Counted from the first letter of the stretch, positions 42,608-51,989 are shown. The stretch: 57,035 nt of DNA from Myxococcus eversor (GCF_010894455.1 NZ_JAAIXY010000020.1:1-57035); one strand, 5' to 3'. Notes: generated by a model not told the origin, from the letters alone. Program-made: numbers and translations.

Positions 42608-45600
42608 TCACTCGGAGCTGTTCGGGTCCACCCACAGGTCCTCGTAGCGGACCTGCGGTGGCGTCTGGTGCAGGCGCAGGCCCTGCACCGTGGAGCTGGC
42701 CGCCGCGTGGACTCGCTCGTGGTACAGCGGGATGAGCGGACAGTCGTCGCGGAAGAGGTGCTCGGCGCGCACGTAGAGCTGCTGACGCAACCCCGGGTCG
42801 ATGGACACGCGCGCCTCGGCGGTGATGCGGTCCAGCTCCGGGTTGCGGTAGCCCAGCGGGTACACCGTCTGCGCGCTGGAGTGCAGCAGGAAGTAGAGGA
42901 ACGTGTCGGGGTCCGGGAAGTCCGCCAGCCACAGCGTGCGGAAGGCCGGCACCCGTCCCTCGCGCAGCCGCGCCGAGTACTCCTCCGGCGCCATCTCCAC
43001 GTGCTTCAACTCCAACAGGCCCGCCTGCAACAAGGGGCGGAAGAGCACCGCGTCCTCGGCCGACGTGTCCCGGCCCGCCGGGTGGTGCAGCGTGAGCCGC
43101 AGCCGGCGCAGGCCCGCGTCGCGCAACAACTGCTCGGCCAGCGCCACGTCGGGCGCGGGCGCGGGCCCCACCTCCGTGCCGCCCATCAGCTCCGGCGGAG
43201 TCAACGTGCGCGCCACTCGGGCGCCCGGGTGGAACTGCTCCACCGCGCCGACGATGTCCATGCCCGCGCGCAGCGCGCGTCGCACCCGCACGTCGTCATA
43301 GGGCGGCTCGCGCAGGTTGAGGGCCACGAAGGCGGTGGAGGGCGTGGTGCTGGCCAGCACCTGGAAGGACTCCAGGCCCGGCACCTCCACGTGCTCGGCG
43401 GAGAGGAAGGACACCAGGTCCGCGGCGCCCTCGCGCAGCCGCGTCATCGCCTCCTGCCGCGAATTCACCAACTGGAACTCCAGCCGGTCCAACAGCGGCG
43501 TGCCGGTGCGCCAGTAGGATGGATTGCGCTCCATCACCACGCGCTCCGGCTCCAGCGACATGACGCGGAAGGGTCCGGTGCCCACCAGCCTGCCATTCGA
43601 GTCCACGCGCGCCACCGCCGTGGGCGTCAGCGCCATCAGGTGCAGGAAGAACGCCTTGGGCTCGCGCAGCCGGATTTCCAGCGTGGCGTCGTCCAGCGCC
43701 TCGATTCCAGACACCTCGCGCGCAAGGCCCGACGTGTACTCGGGCGCGCCCTCCACGTCCTCCAGCAGGCTGCGGTCCGGAGAGCGCACCGCCGGGTCCA
43801 GGAGCCGCTCCAGGTGGCGCTTCACGTCGCCCGCCGTCAGCAACGCGCCGTCGTGGAAGGTGACGCCCCGGCGCAGATAGAAGCGGTAGCGGCGCGCGGA
43901 GGGGTCCGCGTCCCAGCGCTCGGCCAGGTCCGGCTCCAGCCCGCCGTCCTCCAGGCGCACCAGTCCGGAGAACGCGCACGCGGTCAGCTCCGAGAGCTGG
44001 TTCTCCACGCTGAACAGCGGGTCCACCGCCTGGCGATTTCGCAGCGAGGCCGCCTGGTGCAGCACCACGCGCAGCATGCCGCCCGTGCGCGGCTCTGGCA
44101 GCCGGAAGCGGAACACCTCCGTCTCCAGACCCAGCGCCTCGTGGCCCAACTGGTCCACCGTGCGCGTCAGTCCATCGCCGATGCGGATGACCCGGCGCGC
44201 ATCCTCGCGCACCTGCGCCACCTCCTCGCGAATGGACGAGTCCGCCTTGGTGAGCACCACGTTGGCGGTGCGCAGCTCTTCAATCGCCGCGCTCAGGCGC
44301 ACCACCGACTCCGACAAGTCGCGGCCCGTGCGCGCCTGGTCCTCCGCCTTCTGCGAGGCGCCATGGCCCACGCGGGCCATCTCCTGCGTCTGCCGCACCA
44401 GCTCGCGCGCGTGGCCGGACTGCTCAATCGCCATGCGCGTGACGTCTTCCACTCGGCGGGCCACGCGGCGGCTGGCTTCCACCACCGTGGCGCCCTGGGC
44501 CTCCAGGCGCTGCGTCTCCATCACCGTGGCCTCCACGGCGCTGAAGGTGCGCTGGGTAATCGAGCGAATCTCCACCAGCGCCTCGGACGCGCGGTCTCCC
44601 AGGGCCACGCCCGCGGTGGCCTGCTCGCGGCCCTCGTGCACCAGCGTCACCGCCGTCACCACCGCGTCGCGCACACCGGTCACCATGGCCGCGATTTCGC
44701 GTGTGGAGCGCGTGGTGCGCTCGGCCAGGTTGCGAATCTCGTTGGCCACCACGCCGAAGGGCCGGCCGTGCACACCCGCCTGCGCGGCGATGATGGCGGC
44801 GTTGAGGGCGAGCAGGTTCGTCTGGTCGGCAATCTCCTGGATGACGTCGACGATGCGGCCAATCTCCGCCGAGCGCGAGCCCAGCGTGCCCATCAGCTCC
44901 GCGGCCTTCCGGACGGTCTCCTCCACCCGGTACATGCCCTTCACGCTGTCGGCCACCAGCACTTCGCCGCGCTCGGCCGTCGCCGTCACCGCGAGCGCCA
45001 ATTGGTTCGTCTCGCTGGCGCGGCGGCGCACGGAGTCGATGCCGCCCTCCACCAGCGCCACGAAGTTCTCGGCCTCGCCCGCGAAGCGCGCCAGCTCGTC
45101 ACCGGACGAGGCGATGTTGGCCAGCCGCTCGCTCATCGCCTGCATCAGCGCCGTGGTGTGATTGGCGAAGTCGTTCACCTGCGACAGCGACTCCACCACC
45201 TGCTCCAGCCGCTCGGTCATCTCCAGGAGCGCGCCCGTCGTGTCGACTGCGAACACCTCCAACTGGTGCACGCGCTTGCCCACCACCTGGAGGCTGCCGC
45301 CCATGCCGCTGACGGAGTGCAGCGTGCGCTCCACCGCGCCGCCCTGACGCCGAGCCGCCTCCAGCAGCATGCGGGCCTGCTCGCTCACGTCCGTGCTGGT
45401 GCGGTGCAGGTTCGCCGTCACCCGCTGCACCTGGGACAGGGCGCGGCGCAGCGAAAGCACCAGGCGGCGCACGTCCTCGTGTCCCTCGTACTTGTGCCCG
45501 CCCGTGGTGGTGAGGTCGCCCTCCGCCAGCCGGGCCATGACGCGCCGACGCGCCAGCCGCCGCAGCGCCGCCCAGCGGAACCACGCCAGATATCCGCCCG

Positions 45601-45751
45601 TCAGGTACAGCACGGGAGTGGCCACCAGGAGCGCCAGCCAGGAGGACGCCACCATCCGCTGGCCGCTCAACTGGAGGACGCCCCCCAACACGAGCGCGGA
45701 CAGCAGGCCGGCCGCGAGGCCGAACGCGAAGAGGTACCGTTTGGCGCCCAT
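42608..45751 (-). CDS. Methyl-accepting chemotaxis protein fused to a family 5 solute-binding domain
   Basis: The protein has 1047 residues. Two membrane helices lie close together at the N-terminus (about 6-28 and 38-58), followed by a HAMP-like piece (MARLAEGDLTTTG). A long coiled-coil signalling domain reaches about residue 540, with the hairpin tip IADQTNLLALNAAI and PFGVVANEIRNLAERT near residues 295-347. A complete SBP_bac_5 (oligopeptide/nickel type) domain occupies about 555-1047: LAERWDADPSARRYRFYLRRGV, TFHDGALLTAGDVKRHLERL, GTGPFRVMSLEPERVVMERN and ADFPDPDTFLYFLLHSS. No membrane segment or signal sits between the two parts, so the binding domain is predicted to be cytoplasmic. ATG 45751 places the first membrane helix directly after MGAKR. 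Confidence 0.92.
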   Translation of the reverse strand: MGAKRYLFAFGLAAGLLSALVLGGVLQLSGQRMVASSWLALLVATPVLYLTGGYLAWFRWAALRRLARRRVMARLAEGDLTTTGGHKYEGHEDVRRLVLSLRRALSQVQRVTANLHRTSTDVSEQARMLLEAARRQGGAVERTLHSVSGMGGSLQVVGKRVHQLEVFAVDTTGALLEMTERLEQVVESLSQVNDFANHTTALMQAMSERLANIASSGDELARFAGEAENFVALVEGGIDSVRRRASETNQLALAVTATAERGEVLVADSVKGMYRVEETVRKAAELMGTLGSRSAEIGRIVDVIQEIADQTNLLALNAAIIAAQAGVHGRPFGVVANEIRNLAERTTRSTREIAAMVTGVRDAVVTAVTLVHEGREQATAGVALGDRASEALVEIRSITQRTFSAVEATVMETQRLEAQGATVVEASRRVARRVEDVTRMAIEQSGHARELVRQTQEMARVGHGASQKAEDQARTGRDLSESVVRLSAAIEELRTANVVLTKADSSIREEVAQVREDARRVIRIGDGLTRTVDQLGHEALGLETEVFRFRLPEPRTGGMLRVVLHQAASLRNRQAVDPLFSVENQLSELTACAFSGLVRLEDGGLEPDLAERWDADPSARRYRFYLRRGVTFHDGALLTAGDVKRHLERLLDPAVRSPDRSLLEDVEGAPEYTSGLAREVSGIEALDDATLEIRLREPKAFFLHLMALTPTAVARVDSNGRLVGTGPFRVMSLEPERVVMERNPSYWRTGTPLLDRLEFQLVNSRQEAMTRLREGAADLVSFLSAEHVEVPGLESFQVLASTTPSTAFVALNLREPPYDDVRVRRALRAGMDIVGAVEQFHPGARVARTLTPPELMGGTEVGPAPAPDVALAEQLLRDAGLRRLRLTLHHPAGRDTSAEDAVLFRPLLQAGLLELKHVEMAPEEYSARLREGRVPAFRTLWLADFPDPDTFLYFLLHSSAQTVYPLGYRNPELDRITAEARVSIDPGLRQQLYVRAEHLFRDDCPLIPLYHERVHAAASSTVQGLRLHQTPPQVRYEDLWVDPNSSE

Positions 45752-45816
45752 GGAACGACCGAGGCTACCCCGCCTTCTCGCGCCGGTCCGCAAAACGCCG
45801 CAGACTGCGAAGCCCC

Positions 45817-46842
45817 GTGTCCGTCCTGCTCGCCCTCCTTGTCCTCGCGCTCCCCGTCAATCCAGCCAGCCCAGAAAATGAGGGCGGCTCCCGTCCTCCT
45901 CGGGGCGAAGAGACGCGCTTCGTCTTCTCCTGGCGCGGGGTGCCGGTGGGCACGGTGACGTTGACGCGAGCCGCCGGGCGTTTCACGTATCAGAGCCGTC
46001 ACCTGCACACGCGAGGAGGCGAGTACGGGGAGCGTCGGCGCGAGGTGACGGTGGAGGTGGACGCGGCGGGTCGGCTGGCCGGCCGGGCGGTGGTGCCCCA
46101 GGCGCTGTGGTTGTGGCGAGGGCCTCCCGCGCCGGGCTGCGTGACGGGGCGCGAGGAGCTGTCCGGCCGTGAGGGCCCTCACTGCGTCACGGGCGGCGCG
46201 GCGCCGTGGGTGGAGGGCACGCTGCTCGGGGCCCCCTTCCGGGCGCGCTACGACTCGGGCGGGCGCATGGACGTGCTGGAGGTGGGCGAGTCGCGCTTCA
46301 CCGTGGCGGCGCCGGGCGAGCGGCTGCGCGCCCCGCCGGACCTCTTCGCCCAGGGGCTGCCCGTGGAGGGCGAGACGGGGGCGCTGGCCCTGGTGCCGCC
46401 ACTGGAGGTGCCCTCACGACTGGAGGGCATGACGCCCTGGACGGTGGGGGCGGCGCGGGCCCTGGCGGCGCGGGTGCACGCGGCGTTTCCCGAGAAGGGG
46501 CCCGGCGCGGCCGACTGGAGCGAGGACGGTGCGGGCGAGGCGGGAGGCTGCCTGGCGCACGCGCTGCGCTTCGCGGCCTGGGCTCGGGAGAAGGGCGTGA
46601 AGGTGGCCCTGGTGCACGGGCTGCTCGTGGTGGACGGCGAGCCGGCGCGGCCTCACGCGTGGGTGCGCGTGGCGCTGGTGGGCGGGGGCACGCTGGAATT
46701 GGACCCCACGTCGTTGGATGACGTCCGAGCGGACACGCACCTGCCGGTGGCGCTGGAGGACGCGCGCGGCCCGGCGCTGGAGGCCGGGGCGCGGTGGCTG
46801 TCGCTCCTGCGCGGGACGCACCGGGTGGTGCGCCGACGGTGA
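45817..46842 (+). CDS. Secreted transglutaminase-like protein
   Basis: The protein has 341 residues with an N-terminal signal (VLLALLVLALPVNPASP). The N-terminal beta-rich part (about 30-200) resembles domains of DUF3108-like or lipid-carrier type. The C-terminal 140 residues have a transglutaminase/cysteine-protease core with Cys245 (EAGGCLAHALRFAAWAR), His280 (RPHAWVRVAL) and Asp296 (LELDPT), the expected catalytic triad. The GTG start is divergent from the chemoreceptor gene by 65 nt. Likely periplasmic; substrate unknown. Confidence 0.82.
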   Translation: MSVLLALLVLALPVNPASPENEGGSRPPRGEETRFVFSWRGVPVGTVTLTRAAGRFTYQSRHLHTRGGEYGERRREVTVEVDAAGRLAGRAVVPQALWLWRGPPAPGCVTGREELSGREGPHCVTGGAAPWVEGTLLGAPFRARYDSGGRMDVLEVGESRFTVAAPGERLRAPPDLFAQGLPVEGETGALALVPPLEVPSRLEGMTPWTVGAARALAARVHAAFPEKGPGAADWSEDGAGEAGGCLAHALRFAAWAREKGVKVALVHGLLVVDGEPARPHAWVRVALVGGGTLELDPTSLDDVRADTHLPVALEDARGPALEAGARWLSLLRGTHRVVRRR

Positions 46843-46858
46843 GGCTCGCGGGGCCGAG

Positions 46859-47884
46859 CTACTCGAAGGGGATGATGGACAGCTTCGCGCCCGCGTCGGC
46901 GCCGAGGATTTCCTTGGCGCGGGCGGGCAGGTAGGCCACCTGGTTGTCGAGCCGCGCCTGGCAGCGCACCGAGCGGAATCGGTTGCGACCGGACTCACGC
47001 TCGAAGGCGACGAGGATGTCGTCTCCCTCCAGCTCGAAGTCCTCGTCCGCCAGCTTCACGGTGCGGTACTTGCGCACCAGCGACACGTCCGCGGTGTTGG
47101 CCTCGAAGTGCGGTCCGCCGTCGAAGGGGTCGATGCGCTCCACGTACCGGAAGCCGATGCGCTCCAGCATGCGCTGCACACCGCGCGTCTGCGGCCCCAC
47201 CTCGCCGAGCACCTTCTGCACCCGGTCCGGGAAGAGCGACGCGTAGATGTCCGACGCGGGGAACAGCTCCTTGATGAACTCCTTGTTCTGCCGGCTGAGG
47301 CGGTCCGCCTCCAGGTACGTCAGGCCGGTGAACTTCTTGCCGCACGCCTCCCACAAGAGGCTTCGTCCGTCGGGGAGCAGGGGCGGCAGGAGCTCCGCCA
47401 GCACGCGCGGGCGGAAGAGCCGCCGGTGCATGGCGAGGAAGAGGAAGCGCACGTAGGACAGCTGCTTGCCGGGCTTGTCCGGCGTGGCCCGGTAGGGCGG
47501 GTCCACCACGAGGCCACCGATTTCGGTGGGGCCCTCGTAGTTGTAGGCGATGGACAGCACCTTGTGCCGCAGGTGCCGCTCCAGGGAGGCGGAGTAGTGC
47601 TCCCGCTCGCTCACCTCGTAATAGATGTGCGGCGCCTCGTACGTCCCGTGCTGGGCGATGATCATCGACGTGCCGATGATGAGCCCGTTGCGCACGTCCT
47701 CCAGGACGAAGAGGTACTCCCGCTCGAAGGGGTTCTTCACCTTCCCGGCGAAGCTCTTCACCGACTTGTCGATGATGTTCTCGAGCGTCTCCTCGTTGTT
47801 CGGCAGGTTCACCGTGTTGAGCACGGCGGCGAGCCGCTTGAGGCCGGCCAGGTCGGTCTTCTGGACGTCACGCAGGACAAGCAT
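46859..47884 (-). CDS. astA: Arginine N-succinyltransferase
   Basis: The protein has 341 residues, the normal AstA length. It starts MLVLRDVQKTDLAGLKRLA, has SYVRFLFLAMHRRLFRPRVL and ELLPPLLPDGRSLLWEACGKKFTGLTY, and ends RVDPFDGGPHFEA-like (ERIDPFDGGPHFEAN). AstA transfers succinyl from succinyl-CoA to arginine, the first step of the arginine succinyltransferase catabolic pathway. The other ast genes are not in the window. The frame is open to 47941 but the family sequence begins at ATG 47884. Confidence 0.93.
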   Translation of the reverse strand: MLVLRDVQKTDLAGLKRLAAVLNTVNLPNNEETLENIIDKSVKSFAGKVKNPFEREYLFVLEDVRNGLIIGTSMIIAQHGTYEAPHIYYEVSEREHYSASLERHLRHKVLSIAYNYEGPTEIGGLVVDPPYRATPDKPGKQLSYVRFLFLAMHRRLFRPRVLAELLPPLLPDGRSLLWEACGKKFTGLTYLEADRLSRQNKEFIKELFPASDIYASLFPDRVQKVLGEVGPQTRGVQRMLERIGFRYVERIDPFDGGPHFEANTADVSLVRKYRTVKLADEDFELEGDDILVAFERESGRNRFRSVRCQARLDNQVAYLPARAKEILGADAGAKLSIIPFE

Positions 47885-48136
47885 GGGTGCACCCGGGACG
47901 CCCCTGAATGGGCGCCGGAAGGGGTGGGGACCATACACCACACCACCTCACCGCGGTCAGCTCACGCTCGCTTGTTTCCTTGTATGACGCGTTGAGTCAT
48001 TAGGTGAACTGTCCGCCCTGGCAGGCGCGCGTGGCCCTCTGGAGGGGCTCGCGGGGTGAAACATTTATCAAACGTCCAACCCCTTGTCTGGAAGCTCGCC
48101 CTGTTGTCAGGCGAGTGGGAACAACCCGAGGGGGGA
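47885..48136. other. Divergent promoter region
   Basis: About 250 nt without a gene, between astA and the polysaccharide-lyase-like gene. It holds a small inverted repeat, ATGAC-N7-GTCAT, at 47984-48000 and an AT-richer patch near 48060 (AAACATTTATCAAACG) that may carry promoter elements. No confident -35/-10 was called. Confidence 0.45.
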
Positions 48137-49225
48137 ATGAAGCCTGGAAGGGTTTCGGCTACGGTGCGTCGACCGTTTGGCTTCAAACCTTCGCAAGGAC
48201 GCGTGCCATTGAGAGTCTTTGTTCCTGGATTGCTTGCGATGTGGATGGTTCCCAGCCTGGCGTTCGCTGGAGTCGTCTGGCGCGGCGACTTCGAGACGGG
48301 CAACCGCTCACAGTACTCAGGCGAGCAGGTGGTCAGCTCCGACCGCCTGCTGGTGGTGACGAACCCGGTGGCGGAGGGCAAGTACGCGCTCAAGGTCACG
48401 GTGAAGCAGGGCGACGACCCCATCAACTCCAGCGGCAATCGCAATGAGCTCGTGTACCAGGGGCGGGAGAAGGAGGGCTCCGAGTACTACTACCGCTGGA
48501 AGGTGATGTTCGCGACGGACTTCCCCAGCGTGGACACGTGGCAGCTCTTCACGCAGTGGCACCACGACGGGTGCTGCGGCTCACCGCCGCTGGAGTTCTA
48601 CGTGCGCGGGGAGGAGCTGCGCATGGCGCTCAACTCCGACTCCACCATTCCGTGGCGCGGCAAGCTCCAGCGTGGCGTGTGGCACGAGTTCATCCTGCAC
48701 GTGAAGTGGTCCGCCAAGGCGAGCACGGGCTTCGTGGAGCTGTGGCACAACAAGGAGAAGGTGCTGGCGAAGCGGAGCGCCGCGACGATGTACGCGGGCC
48801 AGAACAACTACCTGAAGCTGGGCCTGTATCGCAGCGACACGGTGAAGCCGGTGGGCGTGCTGTACCACGATGGTTTCATCCAGGCGACGACGCTGGCGGA
48901 CGTGCTGGACACGACGCCCACTCCCACGCCGGACGCGGGCACGCCGACGGATGCGGGCGCCCCGACGACGGATGCGGGGACGCCTGCCGTGGACGCGGGG
49001 TCGAACCCGGAGCCGGAGGAGCCCACGGACGCGGGAACCCAGCCAGGGCGCGATGCGGGCACGTTGCCGGAGGAAGGCCCCGGTGGCGTGCTGCCTCCCT
49101 CGGGCGTGTCACCCGACAGCTCGGACGCGGAGGCCGCGGGCTGCAACAGCGCTGGCGGACCCCTCATGGGGCTCGCGCTCCTGGGATTGATGGGACTGGC
49201 GCTCGTGCGTCGTCGTCGCTCCTGA
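48137..49225 (+). CDS. Polysaccharide-lyase-like secreted protein with MYXO-CTERM tail
   Basis: The protein has 362 residues. A signal peptide (VPLRVFVPGLLAMWMVPSLAFA) precedes a concanavalin-type beta-jellyroll of about 200 residues: WRGDFETGNRSQYS, NRNELVYQGREKEGSEYYYRW, DTWQLFTQWHHDG, FYVRGEELRMAL and LYRSDTVKPVGVLYHDGF. This fits the heparin/alginate-lyase-like (polysaccharide lyase) family. A Pro/Thr/Asp/Ala-Gly spacer follows. The C-terminus AAGCNSAGG-TM-RRRRS is a MYXO-CTERM signal, thought to anchor and process proteins at the myxobacterial outer surface. ATG 48137 is preceded by GAGGGGGG. Confidence 0.87.
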   Translation: MKPGRVSATVRRPFGFKPSQGRVPLRVFVPGLLAMWMVPSLAFAGVVWRGDFETGNRSQYSGEQVVSSDRLLVVTNPVAEGKYALKVTVKQGDDPINSSGNRNELVYQGREKEGSEYYYRWKVMFATDFPSVDTWQLFTQWHHDGCCGSPPLEFYVRGEELRMALNSDSTIPWRGKLQRGVWHEFILHVKWSAKASTGFVELWHNKEKVLAKRSAATMYAGQNNYLKLGLYRSDTVKPVGVLYHDGFIQATTLADVLDTTPTPTPDAGTPTDAGAPTTDAGTPAVDAGSNPEPEEPTDAGTQPGRDAGTLPEEGPGGVLPPSGVSPDSSDAEAAGCNSAGGPLMGLALLGLMGLALVRRRRS

Positions 49226-49257
49226 GCGCCCCTCGTCACCGCGCGGTCTGGAAGGGA

Positions 49258-49288
49258 CTCGTGCCCTCGAAGTGCTCGAGGGCGCGAG
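49258..49288. terminator. Strong bidirectional terminator
   Basis: A 13-bp stem with one G-U pair (CTCGTGCCCTCGA / TCGAGGGCGCGAG) around a 5-nt loop, followed on the plus strand by CCTTTCT. It sits between the convergent lyase-like and lipoprotein genes. Confidence 0.8.
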
Positions 49289-49297
49289 CCTTTCTCC

Positions 49298-50107
49298 TCA
49301 CAGCTCCTGGGCCAGCTCACGCTTGAGCTGGAGCTGGGCCTCCTGACGCCGAGCCTCCTGGTCCCGCGCCTCCTGGCTTTGCGAGGCCTCCTGGAGGTAG
49401 GGCTTCAGCCGGCGGCTTTCGTACTGGAGGCCGAGCGCGCGGCTGTGGGGGTGCTGTCGTGCCATCAACTGGAGCGCGGTCTCCGAGTTCTTCCACGCCA
49501 TCTCAATCACGAAGTCATGCTGGGCCTCGAAGACATCCTCGCGAGCGCTCGCCAGGACTCTCTGGCGCTCGGCTTCGGCCTCCCAGTCCATGCCGCTCCC
49601 GTGCTTCAGGGTGCTGGCAAGCTCGACGACCGCGGTGGTGAGGTGGAGGACTTCGAGCGTCTGGACGAATCGGGTCGCGGTGATGGCCGTGTCCTCATGG
49701 GAGATGGGGGCGCCGTACTTCAACTCCAGCAGCTCCGAGAGCCACTCGACGTGCCCGCGCACGTGCGTCATGGGTTCGAACTGGATGTTCACGCCCGCCA
49801 GCTTTTCGCGGGCGAAGAGGAACTCCACGGCGGCGGGCGCCTCGGTGACGTGGGTGCGGACCTGGAGGCTTCCCTGGGGCGTCACCCAGGCCTCGGGATA
49901 GAGGGCGCGCACCTCATCGGGCGACATGCCCCACCGCGTCTCCTGGAACCCGTCCTGACTGCGGTAGGTCTCCACTTCCTTCAACTCGAACGCCTCGTTC
50001 GAGGCCCGGATGGCGTCGCGGCGTTCGAGCAGCGCCTGGTGACGCGCGCCTCCGCAGGCGGTGGTGAAGAGGCTCAAGAGGAGAAGGCCGGAGACATGAC
50101 GCGACAT
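49298..50107 (-). CDS. Lipoprotein of unknown function
   Basis: The protein has 269 residues. The signal GLLLLSLFTTAC gives lipidation at Cys18. The phrase ETRWGMSPDEVRALYPEAW is common in small bacterial periplasmic lipoproteins. The central part has beta-rich text (AAVEFLFAREKLAGVNIQFEP) and the C-terminal 70 residues form a charged Gln/Glu/Arg coiled coil. No named function is known to me. Confidence 0.82.
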   Translation of the reverse strand: MSRHVSGLLLLSLFTTACGGARHQALLERRDAIRASNEAFELKEVETYRSQDGFQETRWGMSPDEVRALYPEAWVTPQGSLQVRTHVTEAPAAVEFLFAREKLAGVNIQFEPMTHVRGHVEWLSELLELKYGAPISHEDTAITATRFVQTLEVLHLTTAVVELASTLKHGSGMDWEAEAERQRVLASAREDVFEAQHDFVIEMAWKNSETALQLMARQHPHSRALGLQYESRRLKPYLQEASQSQEARDQEARRQEAQLQLKRELAQEL

Positions 50108-50225
50108 GGTGGGCTCCCACGGCAGAGAACTCCTCCTCGACCGTCCCGGGGGTTCGGATATTCAATGCCTCGTTCACTTCGCGTGGCGGCTCGTGGAGGC
50201 CCCGTGGCGGGCCCGTCGTGTTTAT

Positions 50226-50249
50226 TGACAGGTATCTGTCACAATGACA
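50226..50249. promoter_or_regulatory. Overlapping inverted repeats, probable MarR operator
   Basis: TGACAG-GTAT-CTGTCA at 50226-50241 is overlapped by TGTCA-CAA-TGACA at 50237-50249. Both end 11 nt before the MarR-family ATG. MarR proteins often bind such short palindromes over their own promoter, so autoregulation is likely. Confidence 0.6.
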
Positions 50250-50260
50250 ACTTGTTGCGC

Positions 50261-50731
50261 ATGGCGAAACACACGGCGGCGGGGTCGGCCTTCACGGACC
50301 TGGTGCTCGAAATCTTCCGGAGCAACGGTTTGCTGCTGGCCGCGGGCGAGCGGCTCTCCGCGCCGTCCGGGCTCACGAGCGCGCGCTGGCAGGTGCTGGG
50401 CGTGGTGGACCATGAGCCGACGCCGGTGGCGAACGTGGCGCGCACCATTGGATTGACGCGGCAGAGCGTGCAGCAGACAGCGGATGCGCTGGAGGCCGAG
50501 GGGCTGGTCGAGTACCAGGAGAACCCGCACCATCGCCGGGCCAAGTTGATTGCCCTGACGACGAAGGGGCGCGAGCGGCTGCGCGAGGTGGAGGCGCGCC
50601 AGCTGGCGTGGGCGAACAAGGTGGGAGGCCGGGTGTCCATGGCATCGCTGAAGACCGCGCTGACGACGCTCCAGGAGGTTCGCGAGGCACTGGAGCAGGA
50701 CGCTGACGTGGAACAATCACACGCACGGTGA
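50261..50731 (+). CDS. MarR-family transcriptional regulator
   Basis: The protein has 156 residues from ATG 50261. Winged-helix core: LTSARWQVLGVVDHEPTPVANVARTIG, the recognition helix LTRQSVQQTADALEAEGLVEY and the wing NPHHRRAKLIALTTKGRERL. MarR dimers usually repress nearby genes and release DNA on binding phenolic or oxidant ligands. The gene behind it starts after 7 nt. The frame extends far upstream but runs antisense through the neighbouring lipoprotein gene, so the later ATG is right. Confidence 0.92.
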   Translation: MAKHTAAGSAFTDLVLEIFRSNGLLLAAGERLSAPSGLTSARWQVLGVVDHEPTPVANVARTIGLTRQSVQQTADALEAEGLVEYQENPHHRRAKLIALTTKGRERLREVEARQLAWANKVGGRVSMASLKTALTTLQEVREALEQDADVEQSHAR

Positions 50732-50738
50732 ATACCGC

Positions 50739-51989
50739 ATGGGTGCGTGCGTCATCAGGCGCATGCCCGACATCTTGCGCAGCACGGTGCTGACCGCACT
50801 GCTGGCCACGTCCGCGACGGCGTGGGCCGAAACCCCTGTGTCTCCCAAGACGACGGTGTCCCCGGCGCCGTTGATTGCCCTCGCCCCTGGAAAGGTCCTC
50901 TACATCGACACGGAGGGCTCTCGAACGCTCGCGGACTGCGAACAGGTGCGGGAGCACCGGATGCTGGGGGGACCCGACAAGGGCAAGTTGTTTCGGGAGA
51001 CAGAGCCGTGCTCGATCTGGTTCCTCGCCGTGCATCCGCCCACGGGGCGCTGGGCGATGACTGTCTCCATCATGGGTGACATCTCGTCGACCCGTCTGGT
51101 GAGCGTGACGCTGTCGGGCCGGAAGGTCGACGTGCCCACCGACAAGGCGGGGCGCGCCAAGGGAGGACACATGCTCGTGATGGGGGACCTGGAGGGCGTC
51201 GTGGCCATCACCCCGGGAGTTCCGGCGCAATGGACCAGCAACCATGTCCAGCACTCGCAGCGTCCCGAGCAGTTCACAGCCGACGGTTCTCGCGTGCTCG
51301 TCGCCAATGGGACGGTGACCACGGCGGACTGGTGGAGCTGGAGCTTCGGGCCCAGGCCCGAGGGCCTTCACGTGTTGCCCACGCAGGTGACGGACACCGC
51401 GAGCAACGACCTGGTCCTGGGAGAGTCGCGCACGGTGATGAGGCACGAGCGCGGGGGCGTGCGCGTCGCCACGCTGGACCCCACGGGCACGAAGCCCTGG
51501 AAGCTCGGGCCACCTCTGAAGCAGAAGCGGAAGGGACTCCTGTCGCCCATGGTGCTGGGGGACTCGATGGTGTTCTACCGCGAAGGGGTGTTCGATGAGG
51601 GAGGCTGCGACGAGTCGAATCCCGCCACCTATCGTCGCCTCGACCTGCGCACCGGTCAGGAAAAGGTCTGGGGGACCCACGACACCTATTGCAGCGGCGG
51701 CGAACTCCTGGAGGCGAGCGCGCGGCGCAAGACGGCGTACTTCATCCAGAGCAATTACTTCTCCACGGGCGTCTCCAAACTGTACGAGTACTCGCTCGAC
51801 CGGGATGAGGTCCGTGAGTTGAAGGCTGACGGCATGGAGGGGGTGCACGACATCAGCGAGGATGGGAGAAGGCTCGTCCTGCGCGCGAGGGGTGGGGTCA
51901 TCGGCGTGTACGACAACGACACGGACGAGTTCGCCTGGTTGACGGGCCTTGAGAAGGTCACGGACGCGGGGCTGCTCGACCTGCGCTGA
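50739..51989 (+). CDS. Secreted beta-propeller-like protein of unknown function
   Basis: The protein has 416 residues. A signal peptide is seen (LRSTVLTALLATSATAWAE). The remaining sequence consists of short beta-strand repeats with acidic turns (LYEYSLDRDEVRELKADG, VHDISEDGRRLVLRARGG, IGVYDNDTDEFAWLTG), as in TolB/WD-type propellers. Two Cys pairs (around CEQ...CSIW and GCDE...TYCSGG) could be disulfides. It lies 7 nt after the MarR gene, so it is probably under its control. ATG 50763 is an alternative start. No family recognised. Confidence 0.8.
   Translation: MGACVIRRMPDILRSTVLTALLATSATAWAETPVSPKTTVSPAPLIALAPGKVLYIDTEGSRTLADCEQVREHRMLGGPDKGKLFRETEPCSIWFLAVHPPTGRWAMTVSIMGDISSTRLVSVTLSGRKVDVPTDKAGRAKGGHMLVMGDLEGVVAITPGVPAQWTSNHVQHSQRPEQFTADGSRVLVANGTVTTADWWSWSFGPRPEGLHVLPTQVTDTASNDLVLGESRTVMRHERGGVRVATLDPTGTKPWKLGPPLKQKRKGLLSPMVLGDSMVFYREGVFDEGGCDESNPATYRRLDLRTGQEKVWGTHDTYCSGGELLEASARRKTAYFIQSNYFSTGVSKLYEYSLDRDEVRELKADGMEGVHDISEDGRRLVLRARGGVIGVYDNDTDEFAWLTGLEKVTDAGLLDLR

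Noticed and set aside
42668..45958. Open frame of 1096 codons on the plus strand
   Set aside because: It is antisense to the chemoreceptor fusion gene, is rich in Arg/His/Gln without domain text, and results from high third-position GC.
49379..50260. Upstream extension of the MarR reading frame
   Set aside because: It runs antisense through the lipoprotein gene at 49298-50107 and would swallow the operator; the winged-helix protein starts at 50261.
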